Part shown: positions 24,749-36,819 of the stretch, one piece after another
Layout: each line of letters begins with the position of its first letter
How positions within the stretch are numbered: the first letter of the stretch is position 1
NCBI GenBank assembly: GCA_900315565.1
Contig: OMZS01000001.1
Location: 124,001-188,000 of the forward strand
DNA from: an uncultured Prevotellaceae bacterium
GTDB lineage: Bacteria; Bacteroidota; Bacteroidia; Bacteroidales; Bacteroidaceae
DNA: 64,000 bases
Direction of reading: 5' to 3'
Program-made: the position numbers and the translations under genes
Notes under the pieces: model-generated
Databases searched by the model: none
Told to the model about the DNA's origin: nothing
The model's input: only the letters and a program-made list of their open reading frames with translations

Positions 24749-25681
24749 TTATTCACTCATGTTTTTGATGTATGGCAGGTCGGGAAGGTTGCCAAAACCA
24801 TAGAAACGGTGGGCATTCTCGCCCAGGAAGAGACGCTTGTCGTCGTCGCTGAGCTCAGGGGTTTTCAGAATGAAGTCGTAAGACATACGATAGGTGATGG
24901 CTGTGATGGTGCGCGGATAGTCGCTGCCCCACATCAGCTTGTGCATACCCACGAGACCGGCGGCTTCGCGAATGGCCCTGACAGCTGAGGGGAAGGGATA
25001 AAACTCTGAATTGTAGAGCCACGTGATGCCTCCCGACTCTATCATGACGTTCTCGTTGCGCGCCAACTTGATTTGCTCACGCCAGCTGTTGTTTTCCCAA
25101 CAAGGCGACTGCGGCGGATTGGCCATTCCTAGATGGCCAATGGCGATTTTCAGACGAGGACACTCGCCGATTACCTCGCTCAGTTCGCCCACCTGACGGT
25201 CGCCGTCGGCCAGCGTGATGGAGAGCAGGGCGCCCTGCTGCTCCATCAAACGGAACATGCGCATCATTTCAGGACTGTTGAGCGGACGACCCAACAGCCG
25301 GTGGCCGGGAATGGCCAAACCAGAGAAACCTTCGACGGTGAGCAAACGCTGCGCCTGCTCAAAGAAATCGTCGCACAGATAGTCGGCCATGCCGAACACG
25401 AAGAACCGCTCGGGATACTGGCTGCCAACTTTTTTCAGATAGTCGTTCTGCAGCCCATCGATGAACTCCTGCACTACCACGGCTGCCGCCACCTGCGCAT
25501 AGTCCATATTCGAGAGAAACACCTCGGCAGTATTTCGCCCGTCGGTCATGAAAGGCGGAAGCATCTGCACCTCCTCGCCCAAAAAGAGCGAGCGCCCGTT
25601 TTGGGTGGTCCGGATGGCGAGACCATTCCAAGTGGTGTCCTGGCGGAGCCACAGATGGCTATGAGCATCTATTATCAGCAT
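24749..25681 (-). CDS. Amidohydrolase-family sugar lactonase (L-galactono/L-fuconolactonase-like)
   Basis: 310 aa, cytoplasmic. It starts with the metal-binding MLIIDAHSHLW, has IAIGHLG, and ends with LMWGSDYPRTI and FLGENAHRFYG, the standard set of the amidohydrolase-2 / COG3618 group that contains L-fucono-1,5-lactonase and related sugar lactonases. It would hydrolyse the lactone made by the adjacent aldo-keto reductase to the aldonate. The substrate is inferred from context. Confidence 0.75.
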   Translation of the reverse strand: MLIIDAHSHLWLRQDTTWNGLAIRTTQNGRSLFLGEEVQMLPPFMTDGRNTAEVFLSNMDYAQVAAAVVVQEFIDGLQNDYLKKVGSQYPERFFVFGMADYLCDDFFEQAQRLLTVEGFSGLAIPGHRLLGRPLNSPEMMRMFRLMEQQGALLSITLADGDRQVGELSEVIGECPRLKIAIGHLGMANPPQSPCWENNSWREQIKLARNENVMIESGGITWLYNSEFYPFPSAVRAIREAAGLVGMHKLMWGSDYPRTITAITYRMSYDFILKTPELSDDDKRLFLGENAHRFYGFGNLPDLPYIKNMSE

Positions 25682-25781
25682 TGCTTATCGCGTAAATTTA
25701 ATTGTAAATCGAAAAATAAAATTGTAAAATTGTAAATCGTCAAAATCAACAGTAAAATTGTAAATCGTCAAATTGTCCAAT
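25682..25781. repeat. AAATTGTAAATCGTC intergenic repeats
   Basis: About four imperfect copies of AAAATTGTAAATCGTCAAA-type sequence fill the gap. No gene or promoter is seen. Confidence 0.75.
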
Positions 25782-26732
25782 CTAACTGTTTTTCCATCTC
25801 ACAAACATTTGGTCGCCTATGATTTGCTGCACCTGTTTTACCAACTGCTCATCCATTGGCTGGTTGACGTAGTCGATGTTTTTCAGCACGTTTTGCGGAT
25901 TGGCACTGCTAAAGAGCGTGGTGGCAATGTGAGGATTCAGGCTGGTGGAGAACTGAATGGCCAGTTTCTCAATGGGATAGTCCTGCTCCTGGCAATAGGC
26001 CGCTGCACGGGCACACGCCTGTTTTAAAGCTTCTGACGCGGGATGCCAGCCGGGGGCGCCGCGTTGCGAGAGGAGTCCCATGGAGAAAGGCGAGGCATTG
26101 ATGATACCCACGCCGTGCTGCTCGAAGAAGTCGATGTAACGGGTGAGCAGCGTGTCGTTGAGCGAGTAGTGGCAGAAGTTGAGGATGCTCTCCACCGTTC
26201 CTTCGTCAGTGTGCTCCACCACCCATTGCAGGTTTTCGGGCTGAAGGTCGGTGATGCCCACATGGCCCACTACACCCTTCTGGCGCAGGGCTACCAAGGC
26301 GGGCAACGTCTCATCGACCACCTTCTGCAGACCGCCATCCATGGCAGCCTGAAACTCGATGTCGTGAACATTAATGAGGTCGATGTAGTCAACATTCAGC
26401 CGCTTCATGCTCTCATAAACACTGTCGGTGGCACGCTGGGCAGAGTAGTCCCAGGTGTTGACACCATCCTTGCCATAGCGCCCCACCTTGGTAGAGAGAT
26501 AATACTTGTCGCGCGGAATATCCTTGAGGGCCTTGCCCAGCACGGTTTCGGCCTTCAAGTGGCCATAGTAGGGCGACACATCGATGAAATTGATGCCATG
26601 GTCGATGGCAGTATGCACGGCGCGGATGGCCTCCTCCTCGTTGATGGAGTGGAAAACGGCTCCGAGCGAAGAGGCACCGAAGCCCAGATTAGACACGCGC
26701 ATGCCAGTTTTGCCAATAAAATTGTAAATCAT
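25782..26732 (-). CDS. Aldo-keto reductase, L-galactose/L-fucose dehydrogenase-like
   Basis: 316 aa, cytoplasmic, starting MIYNFIGKTGMRVSNLGFGA. The aldo-keto reductase tetrad is visible: Asp in INFIDVSPYYG, Tyr in the same motif, Lys in YLSTKVG and His in LINVHDIEF. The N-terminal and INVHDIEFQ motifs match the L-galactose dehydrogenase / L-fucose dehydrogenase group, which oxidises the free sugar to its lactone. With the lactonase and zinc dehydrogenase it forms a candidate oxidative route for L-galactose released by GH95. The nicotinamide cofactor preference is unknown. Confidence 0.8.
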   Translation of the reverse strand: MIYNFIGKTGMRVSNLGFGASSLGAVFHSINEEEAIRAVHTAIDHGINFIDVSPYYGHLKAETVLGKALKDIPRDKYYLSTKVGRYGKDGVNTWDYSAQRATDSVYESMKRLNVDYIDLINVHDIEFQAAMDGGLQKVVDETLPALVALRQKGVVGHVGITDLQPENLQWVVEHTDEGTVESILNFCHYSLNDTLLTRYIDFFEQHGVGIINASPFSMGLLSQRGAPGWHPASEALKQACARAAAYCQEQDYPIEKLAIQFSTSLNPHIATTLFSSANPQNVLKNIDYVNQPMDEQLVKQVQQIIGDQMFVRWKNS

Positions 26733-26800
26733 AGGGTGTGACGATATTTTTTAAGGTGGAAAATGGAAGTTAACGGGAAGATAAAAAACAGCTTTAGGCC

Positions 26801-28129
26801 TTACTGTGCCTGCGGGAAAATGATGCGATAGTGGCCGCTGAGATGCATAAAGGCAAAGAGCCGCAACAAACCGTCGTAGTAGGCATCGAAGTAGCCGTCG
26901 TCGAAGGGTTCGTGCTTGGCATTCCACAAAGCATCCACAAACTCACGGCTCTTGTCGTGACTGCACATCATGGAGGCGGCTGCCGTGGTGGCAACCAGGC
27001 CGATGCTGTGACGCAGTTTCTTGAATCCGCCTGCCTGAAGGATTTCGCCGTCCTCGGGCAGCGAGCCGTCAACGCGATACTGGTCAACAAAGGTGTTGAC
27101 ACCCTGACTGTAGAAGAAATTCTGTATGCGCTCGCCGTACTGCTGCTGCCACTCGCGGTCGGCACAGCTCCACTCGTAGTCGAGGGTGATGTTCATGGGC
27201 ACACGCCAAGAGTCGTAGCGGAAATTGGCACTGGGATTGCGGCGGCCTCCCCACCCTTGCATCAGCGAACCGTCGAAGTTGCACATGTCGGGATTTAGGC
27301 CCGTCTCAGGATGAGTGGCTTTGTGGAGGAACTCACGCGAGCGGGCTGCGCAGTCGTTCCACAGGTCGGCACGCCCGTCGTCGGCCCAACGCGCCCACAC
27401 CTCGTAGAAAGCAGGAATATGATACGAGGGGTCGGTGAAACGGTTGCCGAAGCCGTCGGGGGTGAAGGTGATAAGGTGGGTTTCGGGGTCGATGAGATAC
27501 ATTTTCTGCGGGCCGCTCTGCTGCTGTCCGCCAAAACCGCCGAATCCGCCGAACCCTTGTCGCTGCTCTGGCTCGTATTCGCGCGGCTGAATGCTGTTAA
27601 GAATATGCTGGGCCTCGGCCTTGTAGTTGATGCCAGTGTTGTTGCCCCACTTGTTGGAAGCAAAAAGGAGGGCGGTAATATAATAAAGCTCACCGTCGGA
27701 GGCAGCTCCCTGGGCATTGCGGGTGCCGTCGGTTTTGCAACTCCAGGCAAAATAGCCTTCGCGCGAACCCGACTGATGCTGCATGTAGCGTTTGCTCCAT
27801 CGCCAGAGGCGGTCGAAAATGTCTTTCTCGCCCATCTGCACGGCAATCATCATGCCGTAGGACATGCCTTCGGTACGGGCATCGTGGTTTTTCACGTCAG
27901 ACACGTAGCCCATGGTGTCGCCCACCTCGAAATAGACTTTGTTGGGGCCGCGAAACACATCGTTGAACACTTCCTTCAGTTTGGCCTCGACAGCTTCGGG
28001 CTGATAGCCCATCTCTACAAACAGGTTGCGGTACTGGCGTGTTTCGAAGGCGCCCTTAGTCCAGGGTTTCTGTGCCAATATGTTCATTGAAAAAAGCATG
28101 AAAACAGAAAAAAGGATGATTTTTTTCAT
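26801..28129 (-). CDS. GH8 reducing-end xylose-releasing exo-oligoxylanase
   Basis: About 442 aa from ATG 28129 (MKKIILFSVFMLFSMNILAQ signal). GH8 (alpha/alpha)6 fold: acid Glu about 87 in ARTEGMSYGMM, AASDGELYY, and FTDPSYHIPAFYE. This is the gut/rumen Bacteroidetes Rex-type GH8 arrangement, releasing xylose from the reducing end of xylo-oligosaccharides. An unusual Gly/Gln-rich insert (GFGGFGGFGGQQQSG, about 200-215) sits in a surface loop. The start codon is only 17 bases from a strong hairpin at 28146-28189, and no separate promoter is seen, so expression probably depends on read-through from the GH10-CE1 gene. Confidence 0.88.
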   Translation of the reverse strand: MKKIILFSVFMLFSMNILAQKPWTKGAFETRQYRNLFVEMGYQPEAVEAKLKEVFNDVFRGPNKVYFEVGDTMGYVSDVKNHDARTEGMSYGMMIAVQMGEKDIFDRLWRWSKRYMQHQSGSREGYFAWSCKTDGTRNAQGAASDGELYYITALLFASNKWGNNTGINYKAEAQHILNSIQPREYEPEQRQGFGGFGGFGGQQQSGPQKMYLIDPETHLITFTPDGFGNRFTDPSYHIPAFYEVWARWADDGRADLWNDCAARSREFLHKATHPETGLNPDMCNFDGSLMQGWGGRRNPSANFRYDSWRVPMNITLDYEWSCADREWQQQYGERIQNFFYSQGVNTFVDQYRVDGSLPEDGEILQAGGFKKLRHSIGLVATTAAASMMCSHDKSREFVDALWNAKHEPFDDGYFDAYYDGLLRLFAFMHLSGHYRIIFPQAQ

Positions 28130-28145
28130 AAATAGCATTTTGGTG

Positions 28146-28190
28146 AAAAATCCCCCTTTCGGAAGTAACTCTTTCAGGGGGATTTTTTTC
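28146..28190. terminator. Strong hairpin between GH10-CE1 and GH8 (terminator or attenuator)
   Basis: AAAAATCCCCCT pairs with AGGGGGATTTTTT across a 19-base loop. T-runs on both strands make it a bidirectional terminator. Because GH8 and five more genes follow on the minus strand without another clear promoter, it may be a partial terminator that lowers downstream expression. Confidence 0.8.
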
Positions 28191-28255
28191 AGTTTTTTGT
28201 GTGATTTGTATGATTAGGATACCTATTGATGATTCTCTTTTCGTTTCATTTGTTT

Positions 28256-30481
<2,226 letters not shown>

Positions 30482-30506
30482 TCATACACGTTACTTTTTT
30501 CAAGAT

Positions 30507-30515
30507 GCAAAATTA
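30507..30515 (-). promoter_or_regulatory. -7 element upstream of the GH10-CE1 gene
   Basis: TAATTTTGC on the minus strand fits TAnnTTTG and lies 70 bases upstream of the start codon. No TTTG at the ideal -33 spacing is evident, so activation by a regulator is plausible. Confidence 0.65.
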
Positions 30516-30598
30516 CAAAAAATATATTCTCTTCACCGTGTTGAAATGTATCACAAATCATTCGGTTTGTAACATGAGAACAAAAATTCACAAAATGC

Positions 30599-30630
30599 TT
30601 TGCCGAATGGGAAATAAATTTTATCTTTGC
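30599..30630 (+). promoter_or_regulatory. Promoter of the nucleotidyltransferase/HEPN gene pair
   Basis: TTTG (30599-30602), 19 bases, then TATCTTTGC (30622-30630): a consensus Bacteroidetes housekeeping promoter 24 bases before the ATG. Confidence 0.8.
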
Positions 30631-30653
30631 AGCGAGAGAAAAAGTATAACGTA

Positions 30654-30956
30654 ATGAAGACAGCCCTTGAGTATATCTCCATCCTGCGGGAACATGCCAC
30701 CGAACTGCACGAGAAGTTTGGCATTACATCGTTATATCTGTTCGGTTCGGTAGCACGAAACGAGCACCATGAGGGAAGCGACGTGGATTTATTTGTTACC
30801 ATGCCTCCCAATTTCTACGACTACATCCTTGCATCCCAGTATCTTGAGGAACTGCTCGGATGCGAAGTTGACCTGATAAGAGACCACAAGAATCTGAGAC
30901 CTTTTTTTAGAAACCAGATAGAACAAGATGGCATCAATGTCTTTACAGCAGCTTAG
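30654..30956 (+). CDS. Minimal nucleotidyltransferase (MNT) antitoxin-type protein
   Basis: 100 aa. The active-site motif YLFGSVARNE followed by GSDVDLFVTM is the minimal nucleotidyltransferase signature (GSxAR, then DxD). Such proteins pair with a HEPN-domain RNase toxin and neutralise it by nucleotidylation. The start at 30654 sits right behind a consensus promoter; an upstream in-frame alternative overlaps the promoter. The partner gene overlaps its 3' end by 29 bases but is broken, so this may be an orphan antitoxin. Confidence 0.85.
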   Translation: MKTALEYISILREHATELHEKFGITSLYLFGSVARNEHHEGSDVDLFVTMPPNFYDYILASQYLEELLGCEVDLIRDHKNLRPFFRNQIEQDGINVFTAA

Positions 30957-31123
30957 AGTGGCCGACGATTTGCTTCGGCAAATACGCCAATCCATTTGCA
31001 ACCTCGAAATGTGGAATGAGCATCTTACAGATGCCGACGATTTCCTCACTTCGCCAGAGGGCTATCGATTTCTTTATCGAACATTTGTACGAAACAATTC
31101 CTTTCGATGAGGAAGAAAAATAA
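30928..31123 (+). pseudogene. Truncated HEPN (DUF86/HepT-like) toxin remnant
   Basis: The 60-aa frame runs SLQQLRVADDLLRQIRQS then NEHLTDADDFLTSPEG, which is the N-terminal part of the DUF86/HepT family. It then loses the family pattern and stops at 31110. The expected second helix bundle with the catalytic RxxxxH motif is missing. A plus-one frame continues AIDFFIEHLYETIPFDEEEK to a stop at 31123. Internal deletion or frameshift is likely, so the toxin should be inactive. Confidence 0.65.
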
Positions 31124-31130
31124 GGAATCA

Positions 31131-31170
31131 CCAAAAACGGCCTGAAGTTTTTCAGGCCGTTTTTGGTTTT
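31131..31170. terminator. Bidirectional terminator
   Basis: Perfect 16-base stem CCAAAAACGGCCTGAA / TTCAGGCCGTTTTTGG with a 4-base loop and T-runs on both strands. It lies between the convergent HEPN remnant (+) and the CE6-CE1 gene (-), and serves both. Confidence 0.9.
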
Positions 31171-31200
31171 ATGTTAATGATAAGAATCTCTACTGGAGGA

Positions 31201-33222
<2,022 letters not shown>

Positions 33223-33310
33223 CGGAAAATCGTATGAACTCTTTTTCGTTGATGTTTCAACTTCGTTTCAAAATGTAACTTATCCAGCCAGCTTCCTTGA
33301 GGGAGAGAAC

Positions 33311-33358
33311 TTCCGCGTTTTGATTCTTCCGCGTTTTGATTCTTCCGCGTTTTGACTC
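33311..33358. repeat. Three 16-base tandem repeats
   Basis: Unit TTCCGCGTTTTGATTC at 33311-33326 and 33327-33342; the third copy (33343-33358) differs by one base. It is about 95-100 bases from either -7 element, so it could be spacing DNA or a regulator site. Confidence 0.85.
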
Positions 33359-33429
33359 TTTCCCCCTAAGGGGAATAAGAGGGGCATCAAAAAAACGCCC
33401 GAAAGAAATAGAAATTGAATTTATTTTGT

Positions 33430-33437
33430 TACTTTTG
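33430..33437 (+). promoter_or_regulatory. -7 element of the 240-aa lipoprotein gene
   Basis: TACTTTTG, 30 bases before the ATG at 33468. The -33 box is not obvious. Confidence 0.6.
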
Positions 33438-33467
33438 TGGCGGATTCATCATTAAAAACAAACAACT

Positions 33468-34190
33468 ATGAAAAAGTCGGCATTCAAATTCAATTATCTT
33501 GCAATGGTAACCCTTTGTGCGCTCATCGGTCTGGGTACGGCCTGCGCGCAGAAAGAGAAGAAAGGGACTGAGTCGCCCGAAACTGCTGCCACAGACTCCA
33601 TAGCCAAGGCAGCAACCGCACAGGCAAAAAACAGCTCGGATGCAGAACAGCAGCAACGCGAAGAAGCGTCGAAAGCGTTTTGCAGGCAGTTCTCCGTAAA
33701 GGATTTGCTGGTGCTGCTCAACATGACAGAGGAAGACAAAGACACCCAGCAGACGGGACTGGCGCTGATATACAGTGACTCGGCTGAAGGTGAGGAGGAA
33801 GAAGGGTTAGAAGGAAGTGAATTGGACGTGACGTGTTCTGAAGTTGTATATGGCCGCGACATCGAAAAGACCACGAAGAAAGAACTGGGCTACCAGCTGA
33901 AAGCCACTACGGGCCACGCCTGCTTTTTCAATATGAGCTGGGACACCTCTACCCAGGCCAGCTTGAACTTCAGCGACAAAGACGATGCCGAGGACTTCAT
34001 GGAAAGGGCGGCTAAGCACGAAAAGATTGAACTGAAGGATTCTCCTTACTGGTTTCGCCTGGATGAAAAAAACAAGCATGTTCACATAGAGATTCCCTGG
34101 ACCGAGGATGAGCATCAGACTAAATATGAGTTATATCCTCCTGTGCTGAAAGAGGGGTTCTACAGCATTGAGGTGGAAGTATATGTATAG
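33468..34190 (+). CDS. Hypothetical lipoprotein, 240 aa
   Basis: Signal with a lipobox-like Cys26 in GLGTACAQ, then a low-complexity Ala/Ser/Glu region (SIAKAATAQAKNSSDAEQQQ), then an acidic domain with LLVLLNMTEEDKD, and a C-terminal beta-rich half (GYQLKATTGHACFF to FYSIEVEVYV). I recognise no family. It is the only intact plus-strand gene of ordinary size between the two xylan clusters and ends in a clear terminator, so it is a separate transcription unit with no obvious link to xylan. Confidence 0.8.
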   Translation: MKKSAFKFNYLAMVTLCALIGLGTACAQKEKKGTESPETAATDSIAKAATAQAKNSSDAEQQQREEASKAFCRQFSVKDLLVLLNMTEEDKDTQQTGLALIYSDSAEGEEEEGLEGSELDVTCSEVVYGRDIEKTTKKELGYQLKATTGHACFFNMSWDTSTQASLNFSDKDDAEDFMERAAKHEKIELKDSPYWFRLDEKNKHVHIEIPWTEDEHQTKYELYPPVLKEGFYSIEVEVYV

Positions 34191-34211
34191 CAGTCTCCAA
34201 GTAGGCAGCAT

Positions 34212-34244
34212 GGTGCTATTCCTCGCTGGGATAGCACCTTTTTT
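34212..34244 (+). terminator. Terminator of the 240-aa lipoprotein gene
   Basis: GGTGCTAT pairs with ATAGCACC around an 11-base loop, followed by TTTTTT. It begins 21 bases after the stop codon. Confidence 0.85.
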
Positions 34245-34299
34245 ATGGCCCTCTACTGCCTGTGCACCACGAGTTGTTGATGTAATTCATAACACTACG

Positions 34300-34340
34300 A
34301 AAATAACGTCGGGAAATAAAAACAAATTTTCTAGAGAATT
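34300..34340 (-). promoter_or_regulatory. Bipartite palindromic motif, copy 3 (inverted)
   Basis: On the minus strand AATTCTCTAGAAAATTT, then 15 bases, then CGTTATTTT. Both conserved parts and the spacing are identical to copy 1 at 48212-48252. Position: just beyond the terminator of the xus operon. Confidence 0.6.
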
Positions 34341-34415
34341 CAGCCCTATCTCACGACGGTATTTTCAAATTCTCAAGGAAGGAAACCCTGTCGCCAGGAG
34401 ATAAATACAAACAAT

Positions 34416-34450
34416 AAAAAAAGAGCCCAGACTTTCACAAGCCCGGACTC
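34416..34450 (-). terminator. Terminator of the xusA-xyn10C operon
   Basis: On the minus strand GAGTCCGGGCTT pairs (with three G-U) with AAGTCTGGGCTC across a 4-base loop, followed by TTTTTTT. It lies 45 bases past the xyn10C stop. Confidence 0.88.
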
Positions 34451-34470
34451 CAAAACAATGTAAAGTCATA

Positions 34471-34490
34471 AAATGACCCTTGGGTCATTT
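34471..34490. other. Tight palindrome after xyn10C
   Basis: AAATGACCC TT GGGTCATTT, a 9-base stem with a 2-base loop, four bases from the xyn10C stop codon. It could protect the mRNA 3' end or be a regulator site. Confidence 0.5.
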
Positions 34491-34494
34491 GGGA

Positions 34495-36801
34495 TTACTT
34501 CCCGCTCAGACCGTCGGCAAAGCCGGCATAGGTATGCTTGCGGTAGTAGTCGATATCCCACAGACCAACGGGGCTGTTGGCGCGCCATCCGCTGCCTGCC
34601 GGACTGTCAGTAGCACACCACTGGGTAATACCCCACTGCTGGTTGGCAGGAATGATGGTGAGATACTGCTGGATGATCCACTTGTAGTAGTCGGCCATGG
34701 CGTGGTGCTGCTCCTCGGTGACATCGGGAGTAATCACGTCGTTGCCGTTTTCATCTATAAGACCCATGTCGAGCTCAGAGATGCGCACGAGTTTGCCCGT
34801 GGCAGCCATGAGTTTGAACGACTCGGTGATGGCTTTCTTCTTGCTCTCGAGCGTCTGCGGGTTCATATAGTAAGAAATATGCATCTGAGTGCCGATACCG
34901 TCGATCTTGGTCTTGCCGTCGGCTTCCCAGCGCTCAATCCACTTGATGAGACTCTTCAGTTTGCGGTTCTGATCCCAGTCGCTCTCCAGGTTGTAGTCGT
35001 TGACGAAGAGTTTCAGGTCGTTGCCGCCATGCTTACGAGCAAGAGCCACGGCTGTGCGCACATAGTCGAGGTCGCCCATATAGTCCTGCCAGAAGAAGCT
35101 GTTGGCATCGTCGCCAGTGGCATGCTGCAGGGCATAAACACCCTCGCCGTCGGGATTGCCACCAGAGATGGCCTCGTTGACAACATCCCAAGCCTTGACA
35201 AGCACTTCGGTGCCTTCCTCGTTCTTACAAGCTTCCATCATGTTGCTAATCCACTTGTCCATAGCCCATGTGAGGGTGTCTTTCTTCTCCTCGTCGGTAA
35301 GAGGAATAAAGCCCTTGCTCTCACGGATTTCGGTGTAGTGGTCAACAATGCGCGAAGGAACAGTAGCACCGCGTTTCTCCTTGGTGACAAAGTTCTTCGT
35401 ACCATTCGGGTCGTCGCACGAACCGTTGCTGATTACCTCCTGTCCGTTGATCTTCAGGCTGATATCGTCGAAGTAGTAGGTGTTGGCAGCGGCAAAGTCG
35501 TTCAGGTTGAAGGCGATAGAATAACCACCCTCCTGTGCAGAGTTGCCGAAGGTGCCGCTGGCTTTGTATTCGGTCCATTCGGGAGTAAAGGTTACGGTTC
35601 CGAGACCTTCCCAGTGGATGTAGGCACCAGGAGAGGTGTGGGTCTGAGTGCCAGCGGAGGCCTCCTTGTCGGCACGCACGCTCATGCTCACCTCGTAGGT
35701 GTCGCCCACATGGATGGGATGGTCTTCGAATACGAGCCAGAACTGCGTATCCCAAGCAGCATCAACCAAATCGTCGGAAACAACCTGGATACAGGTGCGC
35801 GGAACATCGACTTCGACCGTAGAGGGCGGTGTGGCCAGGCGATAGACAACCGTCTCATCGACAATGGTGGAGGGTACGGTGGCACCGCGCTTCTCCTTTG
35901 TGACGAAGCTGGTGGTCTCTGTGCCTTCGCAGTCGCCGTTTTTGATCACCTCCTGTCCGTTGATCTTCAGACTGATGTTGTCGAAATAATAGATGTTGGC
36001 TTCGGCAAAGTCGTTGAGGTTGAAGGCCACAGAGTAGCCTCCCTCCTGAGCGGCATCGTTAAAGGTGCCCGACGACTTGAAGGTAGTCCACTCCTCTTCG
36101 AAAGGCAGTGTGCCCACAGCAGCCCAGTGGATATAGCTACCGGGATCCTTGTGAGTCTGCGAACCGGCTGTTGCCTTCTTGTTGGCCATCAGGTCGATGG
36201 AGAACTCGTAAGAGTCGCCCGTGTGAATAGGATGGTCCTGGAAGACAAGCCAGAACTGAGTATCCCAAGCGGCGTCGGCCAGGTCGTCGGAGACAACCTT
36301 GATACAGCGACGATTCTCGCGAATCTCGGTCAGCTCGGGCTCGGCGGTGTAGTTGGGGTCAACCTTGTCGGCCAGCAGAGAGTTGAGCCACTTCACCGGC
36401 TGCTGGGCATGCCATGCCAGCGTGTGGCCATAGACGTTCATTCCGGCATCGGTGGCAGCCTTGACGTAGGCTTCGACGGTGCCAAAATTCATGTTTCCTT
36501 TATCATCGATACACGAGCCCATCTTCATGGCGTTGCCAGCCACGGTCTCGGTGAAGTTGACATTGGTAACAACATAAGTGGCTCCCTGATTGGCGTAATC
36601 GGCCGCATCGGTGCCCACACCCAGCTTGAAATTGGGGTATTTCGACAAATCGACATACTCTTTCAGAGCCTTGTATTCAGACAGATAGGCGTATTTCTCG
36701 GTCTTGTCGGGACGGCCCACCTGGAAGTTTCTGTCAAACTCGTCGGCACACGAAACCATCAGCATGGCTCCAAGTGCTAAAAGAATATACTGCTTTTTCA
36801 T
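34495..36801 (-). CDS. xyn10C: Outer-membrane GH10 endo-xylanase with two CBMs inserted in the catalytic domain
   Basis: About 768 aa from ATG 36801. Lipoprotein Cys in LMVSCADEF. The GH10 barrel begins (FKLGVGTDAADY, YGHTLAWHAQQP), is interrupted by two tandem CBM4/22-like modules (about residues 160-305 and 330-480), then resumes: acid/base Glu543 in [11 protein letters not shown], nucleophile Glu676 in ISELDMG. The two CBMs are close duplicates (WDTQFWLVFQDHPIH vs WDTQFWLVFEDHPIH). This is the signature xylanase of the Bacteroidetes xylan operons, cutting xylan at the cell surface for the SusC/SusD transporters. Last gene of the xus operon; 18 bases after xusE. Confidence 0.93.
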   Translation of the reverse strand: MKKQYILLALGAMLMVSCADEFDRNFQVGRPDKTEKYAYLSEYKALKEYVDLSKYPNFKLGVGTDAADYANQGATYVVTNVNFTETVAGNAMKMGSCIDDKGNMNFGTVEAYVKAATDAGMNVYGHTLAWHAQQPVKWLNSLLADKVDPNYTAEPELTEIRENRRCIKVVSDDLADAAWDTQFWLVFQDHPIHTGDSYEFSIDLMANKKATAGSQTHKDPGSYIHWAAVGTLPFEEEWTTFKSSGTFNDAAQEGGYSVAFNLNDFAEANIYYFDNISLKINGQEVIKNGDCEGTETTSFVTKEKRGATVPSTIVDETVVYRLATPPSTVEVDVPRTCIQVVSDDLVDAAWDTQFWLVFEDHPIHVGDTYEVSMSVRADKEASAGTQTHTSPGAYIHWEGLGTVTFTPEWTEYKASGTFGNSAQEGGYSIAFNLNDFAAANTYYFDDISLKINGQEVISNGSCDDPNGTKNFVTKEKRGATVPSRIVDHYTEIRESKGFIPLTDEEKKDTLTWAMDKWISNMMEACKNEEGTEVLVKAWDVVNEAISGGNPDGEGVYALQHATGDDANSFFWQDYMGDLDYVRTAVALARKHGGNDLKLFVNDYNLESDWDQNRKLKSLIKWIERWEADGKTKIDGIGTQMHISYYMNPQTLESKKKAITESFKLMAATGKLVRISELDMGLIDENGNDVITPDVTEEQHHAMADYYKWIIQQYLTIIPANQQWGITQWCATDSPAGSGWRANSPVGLWDIDYYRKHTYAGFADGLSGK

Positions 36802-36819
36802 TGCTTCCAATTATTAGCG

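Larger units (their letters stand above)
34191..34494. other. Convergent intergenic region after the xus operon
   Basis: No gene. It carries the plus-strand terminator (34212-34244), an inverted copy of the bipartite AATTCTCTAG motif (34300-34340), a second CTCACGAC/AAATTCTC segment (34352-34375), the xus operon terminator (34416-34450) and a tight palindrome (34471-34490). Confidence 0.75.

Noticed and set aside
34480..36780. A 766-codon plus-strand open frame opposite xyn10C
   Set aside because: Mirror frame of xyn10C; contains duplicated segments only because the CBMs beneath it are duplicated. No start signal or known domain.
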